Shown here piece by piece: positions 55,161 to 63,981 of a stretch of 64,000 nt of DNA. The DNA is from Pararhizobium sp. A13 (lineage in GTDB: Bacteria > Pseudomonadota > Alphaproteobacteria > Rhizobiales > Rhizobiaceae). The stretch covers positions 1,995,001 through 2,059,000 of the forward strand of contig NZ_CP149510.1 of assembly GCF_040126305.1 (NCBI RefSeq), read 5' to 3'. A program made the translations under genes and the position numbers. The notes beneath the pieces are model-generated. The model made no database searches and was not told where the DNA came from. It saw only the letters and a list, made by a program, of their open reading frames with translations. Each line of letters starts with the position of its first letter. The stretch's first letter is position 1.

Positions 55161-55844
55161 TCAGGCGGCAAAGTCATCGTCCGGCGCGTCTTCACCGTCC
55201 TGCCGCAGGGGACGGAAGCTCATGCGGTGCAGAGGGCAGGGGCCGTGGCTGTCGATGGCATTGCGGTGCCTCGCCGTGGCATAGCCGGCATGCGTGGCAA
55301 AGCCATAGGCAGGGAAGACGACGTCGGCCCGGGTCATCATCCGGTCGCGCGCCACTTTGGCGACGATCGAGGCGGCGGCGATCGAAAGCGATCGCGCATC
55401 GCCCTTGACGACGGCCTTGCCCTGGCAGGGAAGCCCCGGCGGCACGTCACGTCCGTCGGCGAGCACCAGGGCAGGGCGAGACGACAGCCCGAGCACCGCC
55501 CGGCGCATGGCATCGAGGCTCGCCTTGCGGATATCCGTGCCGTCGATCCTGCCCGCCGCCGAAGAGGCGATCGAGACGATGGCCGAGGAAAGGATGATGT
55601 CGAACAGTTCCTCGCGCCGCGCGCCCGAAAGCTTCTTGCTGTCGTTCAGCCCCAACGGAATGCTGTCCGGATCGAGGATCACGGCAGCCGCGACCACGGG
55701 GCCAGCAAGCGGTCCGCGCCCGGCTTCGTCCGTTCCGGCCACCGGCCAGAGACCATCGCGCCGCGCGCCGGTCTCAAAGCTGAAATCGGGGCCTTCGATG
55801 GTTTCGAAGAGAAAGGGGGAATCGGGCGGTGTACTTCGTGACAT
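55161..55844 (-). CDS. rnhB: Ribonuclease HII
   Basis: A 227-residue enzyme. The active-site block [23 protein letters not shown] gives the Asp-Glu of the DEAGRG motif, followed by DSKKLS, the [21 protein letters not shown] block and the late [15 protein letters not shown]. RNase HII cuts RNA in RNA-DNA hybrids and removes misincorporated ribonucleotides. ATG 55844 is chosen near the usual start; an ORF start at 55880 adds 12 residues. Confidence 0.95.
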   Translation of the reverse strand: MSRSTPPDSPFLFETIEGPDFSFETGARRDGLWPVAGTDEAGRGPLAGPVVAAAVILDPDSIPLGLNDSKKLSGARREELFDIILSSAIVSIASSAAGRIDGTDIRKASLDAMRRAVLGLSSRPALVLADGRDVPPGLPCQGKAVVKGDARSLSIAAASIVAKVARDRMMTRADVVFPAYGFATHAGYATARHRNAIDSHGPCPLHRMSFRPLRQDGEDAPDDDFAA

Positions 55845-55993
55845 GCGGCGAAACTCGCACACAAGCCCGATTCCCTGCAAGTCCTCCGGCAGTGAGGCGG
55901 CTGCCGGAGGATGGACCGATCGAGCCTCGGGGCAAGAAACAGGATCGGTATTCGATATCCGGTAAGAGGCCCGGACGAAACATCAAGACGCCA

Positions 55994-57151
55994 TCAGAGC
56001 AGCGACAGTTGAACGCCGGTGCCGAGCGGCGGAACGAACAGGTCGCAGTTGAGCGGGCGCTTCGCCACGTTCAGTTCGAGCCGCTTGGCCGCCAGTTCGA
56101 AGCGCCGGCCGATCTGCCAGGCATAGGGTCCGGCGCCCTTCATGCGCTTGCCGAACTCGGCATCATAATCCTTGCCGCCGCGCATCGAGCGCACCAGCGA
56201 CATGACGTGACGGTAGCGGTCTGGATAGTTGCGGAGCAGCCAGTCGCGAAACAACGGGCTCACCTCCAACGGCAGGCGCAGAAGCACGTAGCTGGCATGG
56301 GTGGCACCGGCGGTTTTGCCTGAATCCAGCACCCGCTCGATCTCATGGTCGTTGAGCGCTGGAATGACCGGCGCCATCATCACCGTTGCCGGTATGCCGG
56401 CTTCCGTCAACGCCTTGATTGCGGCGAGGCGCTTCGTTGGCGTCGAAGCGCGCGGTTCCATCAGGCGGGCGAGCTTGAGGTCGAGCGTCGTCACGGATAG
56501 GCCGACCTTGGCCAGACCCTTCTCCGCCATCGGTGCGAGAAGATCGATGTCGCGCATGACCATCGCCGATTTGGTGACGATCATCACCGGATGGTCGCAC
56601 GCCTTCAGCACTTCGAGGACCTGGCGCATGATCCGCCATTCCTTCTCGATCGGCTGGTAGGGATCGGTGTTGGTGCCGATTGCGATCGGCCGCACCTTGT
56701 AGCCGGGTTTTGCCAGTTCGCGTTCAAGCAGCTTTGCCGCACCCGGCTTGGCGTAGAGTTTCGTTTCGAAATCGAGCCCCGGCGACAGGCCCATATAGGC
56801 GTGCGTCGGCCGGGCGAAGCAATAGATGCAGCCATGTTCGCAGCCCCGATAAGGATTGACCGAGCGATCAAAAGGGAGGTCGGGCGAATCGTTGCGGCTG
56901 ATGATCGAGCGCGGCTTTTCGATTTGAACATCGGTCTGGAGAGCCGGAAGATCCTCCAGCGAGTCCCAGCCGTCATCTTCAAGTACCCGGGAGGTTGGTT
57001 CGAAACGTCCTGACGTATTGAGGGCGGCTCCCCGGCCGCGCCTGCGGTCAATCTCGATCCGCAGGCCGGAACCGGCGATCATCGCTTCGGCCATATCTGC
57101 CGTGTTGGCGGGCGCAAGGGCGCCCTGCCTGATCTCAGACAGCTCGTTCAT
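55994..57151 (-). CDS. PA0069-family radical SAM protein (SplB-like), SOS-controlled candidate
   Basis: A 385-residue radical SAM protein. The Fe-S motif is in YRGCEHGCIYCFARP (CxxxCxxC), preceded by SIISRNDSPDLPFDRSVNPY. The barrel continues with GTNTDPYQPIEKEWR and VGLSVTTLDLKLARLMEPR. It belongs to the group I know as PA0069, distantly related to spore photoproduct lyase SplB. The substrate is unknown. ATG 57151 follows CGGAGAA. A perfect SOS box lies 71 bases upstream. Confidence 0.88.
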   Translation of the reverse strand: MNELSEIRQGALAPANTADMAEAMIAGSGLRIEIDRRRGRGAALNTSGRFEPTSRVLEDDGWDSLEDLPALQTDVQIEKPRSIISRNDSPDLPFDRSVNPYRGCEHGCIYCFARPTHAYMGLSPGLDFETKLYAKPGAAKLLERELAKPGYKVRPIAIGTNTDPYQPIEKEWRIMRQVLEVLKACDHPVMIVTKSAMVMRDIDLLAPMAEKGLAKVGLSVTTLDLKLARLMEPRASTPTKRLAAIKALTEAGIPATVMMAPVIPALNDHEIERVLDSGKTAGATHASYVLLRLPLEVSPLFRDWLLRNYPDRYRHVMSLVRSMRGGKDYDAEFGKRMKGAGPYAWQIGRRFELAAKRLELNVAKRPLNCDLFVPPLGTGVQLSLL

Positions 57152-57221
57152 GGGGGTTCTCCGGGGACTGTCCTTGCGGACGATCCGTTATCCTCTGATT
57201 ATTTTCCTAACCCAAAAACGA

Positions 57222-57236
57222 GAACAAGACAAGAAC
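57222..57236 (-). promoter_or_regulatory. LexA (SOS) box upstream of the radical SAM gene
   Basis: On the reverse strand GTTC-TTGTCTT-GTTC is a perfect match to the alphaproteobacterial LexA site GTTC-N7-GTTC. It lies 71 bases before the radical SAM start. The plus-strand gene starts 155 bases away on the other side. Confidence 0.7.
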
Positions 57237-57390
57237 AAAATGGCGGAACGGCGTCGCCGGCGCGTTGCAGGTCCGAGGCGGATGAGCAATTCCGCCTTCG
57301 TTTGCGCGCGGATTCATCATGAATGAAAAGTTAATTGCCCGGAAACGAAGGCTTTATGGAAATTGCCGGTGCGATGCGGTATGGACGGCA

Positions 57391-57927
57391 ATGCTGACGA
57401 TCATCATCGAAACCCGCAACAACGAAGCCGAACTGGCGCAGACGCTGTCGGCGCTGGTCTCAGGCGCCGTGGAAGGCTTGGTGAGCGACGTGATCATCCT
57501 CGATCACGGCTCGCGGGACGGTTCCAGCCGTGTCGCCGATGCCGCAGGCGCGCGTTTCTGCACGAGCTGGGATATGAAGGACATCGTTCGCTCCGCGCGG
57601 GGGGACTGGCTGCTGCTGCTGGAGGCGGGTGCAAGACCGGCAGGCCGCTGGATCGATGACGTGGCGGAATATATGTCCCTTAGCAAGACACCGGCGCGGT
57701 TTTCGCCCTCGCGGCTGCATCGCCGGCCGTTCCTGAAGCGCGTCGTGACCCGCCTGGCGCCGCTCGAGCTCGGTTTCCTCTTGTCGCGGCAGCAGGCGAC
57801 GGCGATCGCAAAATCCGGCATGCGGCTCAGCGATTTCGCAACCGGCAGGGCGGTGCGCCGCCTCGGCAGCGAACTCGTGCCTGCCTGGGTCGCGATCGGC
57901 AATCGTCCCGGCGCTGACGATTGCTAG
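57391..57927 (+). CDS. Glycosyltransferase family 2-like protein
   Basis: A 178-residue protein with a short GT-A fold: TIIIETRNNEAELAQTLSAL, then DVIILDHGSRDGSSRVADAAG (the usual DGSxDG-like loop), then GDWLLLLEAGARP. The rest is basic. It lacks the C-terminal half of normal family 2 enzymes, so activity is uncertain. ATG 57391 is chosen because the preceding 24 residues of the longer ORF are unrelated. Confidence 0.7.
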   Translation: MLTIIIETRNNEAELAQTLSALVSGAVEGLVSDVIILDHGSRDGSSRVADAAGARFCTSWDMKDIVRSARGDWLLLLEAGARPAGRWIDDVAEYMSLSKTPARFSPSRLHRRPFLKRVVTRLAPLELGFLLSRQQATAIAKSGMRLSDFATGRAVRRLGSELVPAWVAIGNRPGADDC

Positions 57928-57947
57928 GGGTCGGGCCACTGCCGCCC

Positions 57948-58367
57948 TCACGACAGAAGGGCGTCGAGTTTACCCAGGATGCCATTCCACCCCTTTTCGT
58001 GATTGTCACGGCTTTCCTCGGACATGAACTTCACGTGGGTCAGCACCACTTCCGTGCCGTCCGCGACGGGGGTCAGCACCAGTTCGACCTGCGTATCAGG
58101 GGCTGACCAGGGCGCCTCCCAGGTAAAGACGATCCGCGAGAACGGGGTGAGTTCGTTGTAGGTGCCTTCATGCGGATATTCCTTGTCACCCACCATCAGC
58201 ACGAAGAACCGCCCGCCCTCGCGCGCGTCCGAGCGGGCCTCGGCGACATGCATGTCCGGGCGCGGTGACATGAAACGGGTCATCATCGCCGGATCGAGCC
58301 AGGCGTTGTAGATCTGCTTCGGGTTGGCTTTGATGGTGCGGCGGCAGGTGAGGCTAAGGTCAGTCAT
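57948..58367 (-). CDS. SRPBCC (AHSA1-like) domain protein
   Basis: A 139-residue helix-grip protein. It has TIKANPKQIYNAWLDPAMMTRF, RFFVLMVGDKEYPHEGTYNEL, RIVFTWEAPWSAPDTQVEL and HEKGWNGILGKLDALL, the AHSA1/START-like pattern. Such proteins bind hydrophobic ligands and often sit in operons with ArsR repressors, as here. The ArsR stop overlaps its start by eight bases. Ligand unknown. Confidence 0.85.
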   Translation of the reverse strand: MTDLSLTCRRTIKANPKQIYNAWLDPAMMTRFMSPRPDMHVAEARSDAREGGRFFVLMVGDKEYPHEGTYNELTPFSRIVFTWEAPWSAPDTQVELVLTPVADGTEVVLTHVKFMSEESRDNHEKGWNGILGKLDALLS

Positions 58368-58704
58368 TGTCCGGCTCCTTTGTCAGCAGTGTTCCAAGGG
58401 TTTCGAGGCGGAGGTCCCAGATCGACCGCAGTCCCGAGAACCACTGGTCGATCTCCGCCAGCGGCGCCATCTGCACTTCGATCAGGTGTTCTCGCCACTG
58501 GGTGCGGCGGCTGACGAGCCCGGCCTTTTCGAGGACCATGATGTGCTTCGACACGGCGTTCAGGCTCATATCGAAGCGGGCGGCAATATCGGTCACACGC
58601 GCGGGGCCTTCTTGTGCGAGATGCGTCAGTATCGCACGGCGCGTGACGTCGCTTGCGGCCTTGAGGATCAGGGTCAGCTGGTCAGAGTCTGATCGTTCAA
58701 CCAT
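58360..58704 (-). CDS. ArsR-family transcriptional repressor
   Basis: A 114-residue winged helix protein: ASDVTRRAILTHLAQEGPARVTDIAARF, then MSLNAVSKHIMVLEKAGLV. No Cys metal site (ELCVCDL-like) is present; the protein has no Cys. It belongs to the metal-independent ArsR group that pairs with SRPBCC proteins. Its stop overlaps the SRPBCC start. A dyad covers its start codon, suggesting autorepression. Confidence 0.88.
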   Translation of the reverse strand: MVERSDSDQLTLILKAASDVTRRAILTHLAQEGPARVTDIAARFDMSLNAVSKHIMVLEKAGLVSRRTQWREHLIEVQMAPLAEIDQWFSGLRSIWDLRLETLGTLLTKEPDND

Positions 58705-58724
58705 ATGGATGAATTATCATATGG
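58701..58724. promoter_or_regulatory. Candidate ArsR operator over its own start codon
   Basis: CCATATG-N10-CATATGG is a 7-bp dyad in which the left arm contains the reverse-strand start codon. A further CTATATGAATGAATGA lies just upstream at 58740-58755. Autoregulation is suggested. Confidence 0.45.
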
Positions 58725-58796
58725 CACGTCATCAGTCAACTATATGAATGAATGAGTACCAGCGACCATCATCCTCTGAGTCCTAACCCTGGAAAC

Positions 58797-58828
58797 AACA
58801 AAAAGGGCAGGCCCTTTCAGGCCTGCCC
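58797..58828 (-). terminator. Rho-independent terminator, reverse strand
   Basis: On the reverse strand GGGCAGGCC-TGAAAG-GGCCTGCCC is a perfect 9-bp stem followed by TTTTTGTTGTTT. It ends a transcript coming from the moaB side. Confidence 0.85.
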
Positions 58829-59070
58829 GGACGTGATGAAAATGAATGGCTGAAAAGGTCTTGCCGAGCGGCCGAAGCCGCGCCGTCGTATACTTCCCGC
58901 AGTATTCGGCTGCTAAAGCTTGGGCGCAGCGGGAGTGGATCGGTCGATACGTCTCGGTGTCATCTGCGGTTTCCTCACCCCGCGTTGCTGATGAGGAGAG
59001 TTTTATACCGGCGCGCGGGCAGGCGCTGTTCCGGATGGAACAGGGAGGACAGAGGTCACAGGGAGAGGCG
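58829..59070 (-). other. Structured non-coding stretch between moaB and its terminator
   Basis: About 240 bases with no convincing gene. It has several pairing segments, such as GCTGC/GCAGC inside TCCCGC/GCGGGA-type arms (58895-58935). It may be the 3' untranslated region of the moaB transcript or hold a small RNA ending at the terminator. Confidence 0.3.
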
Positions 59071-59613
59071 TCAGCCGCGCTTCAGGTGCTCGTCGAGCCT
59101 CGGCATGATCTCGACGAAATTGCAGGGCATGTGCCGGTAGTCGAGCTGCTGTTTCAGGATGCCGTCCCAGGCGTCGCGGCAGGCGCCGGGTGATCCCGGC
59201 AGCACGAAGATGAAGGTGGCGTTGGCGACTCCGCCGGTTGCGCGAGACTGGATGGTGGACGTGCCGATCTTGTCGTAGGAGATGCGGTGGAAGACCTCGG
59301 AAAAACCATCCATGCGCTTTTCGAACAACGGTTCCACCGCCTCCGGCGTCACATCGCGTCCGGTAAAGCCCGTGCCGCCCGTGGTGATCACCACGTCGAT
59401 CGCATCGTCCAGCGTCCATGCCTTGACCTGGGCGGCAATCCGCGCCTTGTCGTCCGGCACGATGGCGCGGGCCTCGAGCCGGTGACCGGCATCGGCAATG
59501 CGGGCAGCGAGCGTGTCACCGGAGCGGTCGTCGGCACGCGTCCGGGTATCGGAGACTGTCAGGACCGCGATGCCGAGGGGAACGAAGGGTCTTGTCTCGT
59601 CAATGCCAGCCAT
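59071..59613 (-). CDS. moaB: Molybdenum cofactor biosynthesis protein B
   Basis: A 180-residue MoaB/Mog protein. It has GIAVLTVSDTRT, the molybdopterin-binding signature TTGGTGFTGRDVTPEAVEPLF with the Asp, EVFHRISYDKIG and FVLPGSPGACRDAWDGIL. It acts in molybdopterin adenylylation or cofactor handling in the cytosol. ATG 59613 has GGAGACGATC upstream and overlaps the end of ispE by 14 bases; METIMAG four codons earlier is an alternative. Confidence 0.92.
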   Translation of the reverse strand: MAGIDETRPFVPLGIAVLTVSDTRTRADDRSGDTLAARIADAGHRLEARAIVPDDKARIAAQVKAWTLDDAIDVVITTGGTGFTGRDVTPEAVEPLFEKRMDGFSEVFHRISYDKIGTSTIQSRATGGVANATFIFVLPGSPGACRDAWDGILKQQLDYRHMPCNFVEIMPRLDEHLKRG

Positions 59614-60529
59614 GATCGTCTCCATCTCCGCTGACGCTGTTGCAGGCAAGAACGTACCAGTTCGGCTTTTGCGTTGAAAGAACGGCGGCAGCGACGTCTC
59701 TTTCTGCAGCGGTCGTAAACAGCCCGAAGCAGGTGGCGCCCGAGCCAGACATCCGAACGAAAACCGCTCCCGTCTTCAACAGCGCATCCGCCACCGCGCC
59801 GATCGCCGGCTCCAAAAGCCGGGCAGGCGGCTCGAGGTCGTTGCGCATGCCTTTCAAAGCCTTGATCCAGTCGCTCGCGGCAACCGCTCTGTGGGCCATC
59901 GCAAGCGATGGATTGGTCTTGTTCGTCAGCATCCGGAAAATCACCGGCGTCGATACCGCGCCGCGCGGATTGACGAGAAGCATATGAAAGCGCGGAAGGG
60001 GTATAGGCTCAAGCTCTTCGCCGATGCCGCTGGCGATGAGCGGCCGGCCTTCCAGACACATCGGCACGTCCGCGCCGAGGTTCAGCGCCATGTCGCGCAA
60101 GCTGCTGGGATCCGCAGAGGCGCCCCACAGCTCCAACAAACCGAGAAGCGTCGCTGCGGCATCCGCCGAGCCGCCGCCGATGCCGGAGGCGACGGGCAGG
60201 TTCTTTTCGAGATGAAGATGAACCGACCCGGCCGCGATGCCTCTTTCAACTAGATGCGCCCGCAAGAGGTCACGCGCCCGAAGCACCAGATTGCCGGACG
60301 CGCCTTCACCCGTCAGTGGCAGATCGGTGGAAAACGAACCGGAAACGGTGAAACGATCTTCCGTCGAATGGGAGAAGCCGATGCGGTCTCCCGCGTCGGC
60401 GAACGTCACGAGGCTTTCGAGCAGATGATAGCCGTCCGGCCTCTGGCCGACGACATGCAGGGCCAGATTGATCTTGGCAGGCGCAAGGCGCGTCAGCGCG
60501 AAGCCCGGTATGCCGCCTTCATTTGCCAT
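59600..60529 (-). CDS. ispE: 4-diphosphocytidyl-2-C-methyl-D-erythritol kinase
   Basis: A 309-residue GHMP kinase. It has LAPAKINLALHVVGQRPDGYHLLESL at the start and the ATP loop PVASGIGGGSADAAATLLGL. The C-terminal motif MSGSGATCFGLF completes the site. IspE phosphorylates CDP-ME in the non-mevalonate isoprenoid pathway. The 3' end overlaps moaB. A TPR gene lies 12 bases upstream on the same strand. Confidence 0.96.
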   Translation of the reverse strand: MANEGGIPGFALTRLAPAKINLALHVVGQRPDGYHLLESLVTFADAGDRIGFSHSTEDRFTVSGSFSTDLPLTGEGASGNLVLRARDLLRAHLVERGIAAGSVHLHLEKNLPVASGIGGGSADAAATLLGLLELWGASADPSSLRDMALNLGADVPMCLEGRPLIASGIGEELEPIPLPRFHMLLVNPRGAVSTPVIFRMLTNKTNPSLAMAHRAVAASDWIKALKGMRNDLEPPARLLEPAIGAVADALLKTGAVFVRMSGSGATCFGLFTTAAERDVAAAVLSTQKPNWYVLACNSVSGDGDDHGWH

Positions 60530-60541
60530 CGCAAGGCGCGG

Positions 60542-62361
60542 TCAGGATTTCTTGCCCGTCGCCACGTCCGGTGCAACCTTCTCGGGCAGGGTTTCCGCCG
60601 CTGCCGGAACCTTGGCATCGACCGGCGGCAGACCGTTTTCGATCTTCGCCTTGATCTTCGGGACCTCCGCCTCTTCAGGCTTCAGCGCCAGCGCCTGGTT
60701 CCACTGGAACACGGCTTCGAGCTTGCGCCCGACGCGCCAGTAGGCATCGCCGAGATGATCGTTGATGGTCGCATCGCCGGCCATCAGCTCGGCGGCACGC
60801 TCGAGTTCGACCACGGCATCATCGAACCGGTTCATCCGGTAATAGGCCCAGCCGAGCGAATCGACGATGTAGCCGTCATCCGGCTTCAGATCGACGGCCT
60901 TGCGGATCATCCCGAGGCCTTCCTCGAGATTGATGTTCATGTCGACCCAGGAATAGCCGAGATAGTTCAGGACCTGCGGCTGGTCGGGATTGAGTTCCAG
61001 CGCCTTCTTGAAGCTCGGCTCGGCCTTGTCCCAGATTTTCTGGCGTTCATAGGCGATGCCGCGCTGGAAGAAGATCGTCCAGTCTCCCCGCTGCGGCACC
61101 GGCCCGATCGCCTCCACCGCGCGGTCGTAAACCAGCCCCATCTCCTTGTAATCCTTGGCATCGGACAGCACGCTGCCATAGGCGATGTAGCTGCGAACGT
61201 CTTTCGGATCGAGATCGATCAGCGCCTTCAGGTGCTTCTTGGCTTCGTCCACCTTGCCGATCGATGCAAGGCTCAAGCCCAGTTGCATCTCGGAAAGTCG
61301 CCGCATCGGCGAATTTTCCGGCACGCTCCGGTAGAGCGCGATTGCCCGTTCCGGCTGCTTCAGGTTTTCGGCAATGCCGCCGAGCATGACGAGGATATCG
61401 GCGCTTTCCGGGTCCACCGCGCGGGCTGTCTGCAGATAGAGCGAGACGATGTCTTCGGCGCCGTCGCGGTTGAGGGCTGCGCCGATCGAGAAAAGCACGG
61501 CAGCGGCACCCTGGGCCGCGCTGCGCACCTGTTGTTCCTGCGGCTTGCCCTCTTCGATGCTCTTGCGCAGCGCCTTCAGCGGGGCATAGTTGCTGATGAA
61601 ACCCTCGCCGACCGAAATGGCGTCGAGCGCCTTGCGCTTGTTGCCGTCGCGCGCTTCGAGTTTCGCCAGCGCGACCACAGCGCGCATGAAGGTATCCGGG
61701 GCGGCGCTGCCGCCTTCGCGGTCGAGAACGGCGTCGTTCAGCTTCGAACGGGCCGTGGATTGGTCGCCCGCGGCAAGCGCGATGGCACCTTCATGGTAGG
61801 ATTTGAAGATCTTGAACCATTCCGGGCCTTCCATGGCGTCGATGCTGGCGATCGCCTCCTTCGGCTTGCCTTCTCCGGCCTTCGCCCAGCCCAGCAGCAG
61901 GCCATTCATCAGCCGGTCGAGATCGTTCGGGCCATCATAGTTCAGGATTTTCTGCGCATGGCGGTATTCGCGCTTGCGGATCGCCTCGACCGAGCGGGCG
62001 ATCGTGGTGATGCGCTCGACGGAACTGTCGGACTTCAGCTCTTCGGCGATCTTCACGCCTTCATCGAAGTCGCCGTTCATCAAGCTCGTGATCATCAGGC
62101 GCTGCTTGACCTCGACGTTGTCCGGCTCGAATTCGAGCGCTGTCCGGTAGAGCTTGGTCGCCGTATCGGGTCGTGATCGACATCGGCGGTCCGGGCGGCG
62201 AGGAAAGAGCCCGAAAAGCTGTTGACCGAATCCACATCGAAGGGCTTGCTTTCCTCCACCGCGGCCTTTTCCTCGGCAAAGCTCTGGGAAGCGCCGCAAA
62301 ACGACGCCAGGGCCAGGAACGCTGCGCCGCTGAGCAGGCGAAGAAGGTGTTTTTGCCGCAT
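60542..62361 (-). pseudogene. TPR-repeat exported protein broken by a 1-base deletion
   Basis: The first 65 or so codons (from ATG 62361) encode a signal peptide MRQKHLLRLLSGAAFLALAS and then SVNSFSGSFLAARTADVDHD. The frame then shifts: TPR repeats continue in the next frame from DTATKLYRTALEFEPDN to the end, with pattern repeats such as AIALYRSVPENSPM, AEPSFKKALELNPDQPQ and AVVELERAAELMAGD. Adding one C to the reverse-strand CCC at 62170-62168 gives HDPDTATKLYR and one 606-codon frame. The intact form would be a periplasmic TPR scaffold. Whether this is a mutation or a sequencing error cannot be decided here. Confidence 0.85.
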
Positions 62362-62630
62362 GACAAGCCTTTCGTTACGGGCGGCGCCCCTTGGCGCCGA
62401 CGCCGGATTCGCGCGGAATCAGTCCCAAAATCATTAGCGTATTACCCGGCAAACCGGAATCGGTTTGAACGCGGGGCAAACGCAATTCGACATGTTGCCG
62501 TCAAAATTTACCGCCCTCGGTTGCACCAGCGACGCGGCAACGATGCCATCATGAACGCACAGAATGGCTTTTTTGGCGCGGTGCGGCAAGAATTTCCTCT
62601 GAGGCTCCGGCACATCAGTTGACCGCCGGA

Positions 62631-63683
62631 TCAGCTCACCCGCTCGATGCAGAAATCGATCACCTCGAGAAGCGCTGCTTTCCAGGGTGATTGCGGCAGA
62701 GGCGCCAGCGCATCGCGGGCGATCGTGCCGTAGTGCTGCGCCCGTGCGATCGTGTCGCTCAAGCCGCCGTAACGGGTGATCAGGCCAAGCGCTTTTTCCA
62801 GGTTCTGGTCGTCGCTCTTGCCGCCCTCGATCGCCTCGCGCCAGAAGCTGCGTTCGTCGGAGGTGCCGCGGCGATAGGAGAGGATCACCGGAAGGGTGAT
62901 CTTGCCCTCGCGGAAATCGTCGCCGACATTCTTGCCGAGATCGGCGGCCTTGCCACCGTAGTCGAGCACGTCATCGACCAGCTGGAAGGCGAGGCCGAGA
63001 TTCATGCCATAGGATTTCAGCGCATTGCGGCTCGCCTTGTCGGTCCTGGCGACGATCGGGCCGACTTCGGCGGCAGCGGCAAACAGCGCCGCCGTCTTGG
63101 CGCGGATGACCGAGAGATAGTCGTCCTCGGTCGTCTCCATGTTCTTGGCGACCGAAAGCTGCAGCACCTCGCCCTCGGCGATCACCGAGGCTGCCGTCGA
63201 AAGCACATCGAGCGCGTCCAGCGAGCCGACATCGACCATCATGCGGAACGCCTGGCCGAGCAGGAAGTCGCCGACGAGAACGCTTGCCTGGTTGCCCCAG
63301 ATCATCCGCGCCGTCGATTTGCCGCGCCGAAGGTCGCTTTCATCGACGACGTCGTCGTGCAGCAGGGTGGCCGTGTGCATGAATTCGACTGAGGTCGCGA
63401 GCTTCACATGGGCATCGCCGGTAAAACCGAACATCGAGGCGGAAGCGAGCGTCAGCATCGGCCGCAGGCGCTTGCCGCCGGATGAAATCAGATGGTTCGC
63501 CACCTCCGGGATCATCTGGACGTCGGAACCGGCCTTGGACAGGATCAACTGGTTGACGCGTTCCATGTCCGCCTTCGTCAGGTCGACGAGCGGCTTCACG
63601 GATGCCTGTTTGTTTTTGCTGTCTTCCAGCGGTATCACTACGCCCAACACAAGGGACTCCTGTTCAAATTCCAGTTCGGACAA
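62631..63683 (-). CDS. Polyprenyl (decaprenyl-type) diphosphate synthase
   Basis: A 350-residue trans-prenyltransferase. It has GGKRLRPMLTLASA, the first Asp-rich motif LLHDDVVDESDLRRG, GDFLLGQAF, and the second in FQLVDDVLDYGG. Such enzymes make the side chain of ubiquinone; rhizobia mainly have Q-10, so decaprenyl diphosphate is likely, but chain length cannot be read from sequence by eye. The true start may be the in-frame codons at VVIPLEDSK, 13 residues in. Confidence 0.9.
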   Translation of the reverse strand: MSELEFEQESLVLGVVIPLEDSKNKQASVKPLVDLTKADMERVNQLILSKAGSDVQMIPEVANHLISSGGKRLRPMLTLASASMFGFTGDAHVKLATSVEFMHTATLLHDDVVDESDLRRGKSTARMIWGNQASVLVGDFLLGQAFRMMVDVGSLDALDVLSTAASVIAEGEVLQLSVAKNMETTEDDYLSVIRAKTAALFAAAAEVGPIVARTDKASRNALKSYGMNLGLAFQLVDDVLDYGGKAADLGKNVGDDFREGKITLPVILSYRRGTSDERSFWREAIEGGKSDDQNLEKALGLITRYGGLSDTIARAQHYGTIARDALAPLPQSPWKAALLEVIDFCIERVS

Positions 63684-63756
63684 TAGAAAGGGGGGCTTGT
63701 GGCGGCAAGAGGCGAATTGTCCCGCTTCTTCAAATTAGGCAGGAAAACGATCCGGA

Positions 63757-63981
63757 ATGAAGGAATTGATCCGCACCAACGACGCCGTCGTGCTTTCTTT
63801 CGCCGAAAGCCTGATGAAGGAAGCAGGTATCGGCTGTTTCATCGCCGACCAGGGCATGAGCATCCTCGAAGGCTCGCTCGGCCTCTTGCCCCGCCGTTTT
63901 CTGGTGGCCGATGAGGAAGCCGACGAGGCCCGCCAGATTCTGATTGACGCGGGGTTGGCTGCGGAATTGCGGGAGGTTTGA
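63757..63981 (+). CDS. DUF2007 small protein
   Basis: A 74-residue protein: MKELIRTNDAVVLSFAESLMKEAGIGCFI, then RRFLVADEEADEARQIL, the pattern of DUF2007 (putative signal-transducing protein, also linked to ligand binding). It is cytosolic and of unknown function. It is divergent from the polyprenyl synthase; the window ends 19 bases later. Confidence 0.85.
   Translation: MKELIRTNDAVVLSFAESLMKEAGIGCFIADQGMSILEGSLGLLPRRFLVADEEADEARQILIDAGLAAELREV

Noticed and set aside
58846..59193. 115-codon plus-strand ORF opposite the end of moaB
   Set aside because: Its second half is the complement of moaB and it has no Shine-Dalgarno.
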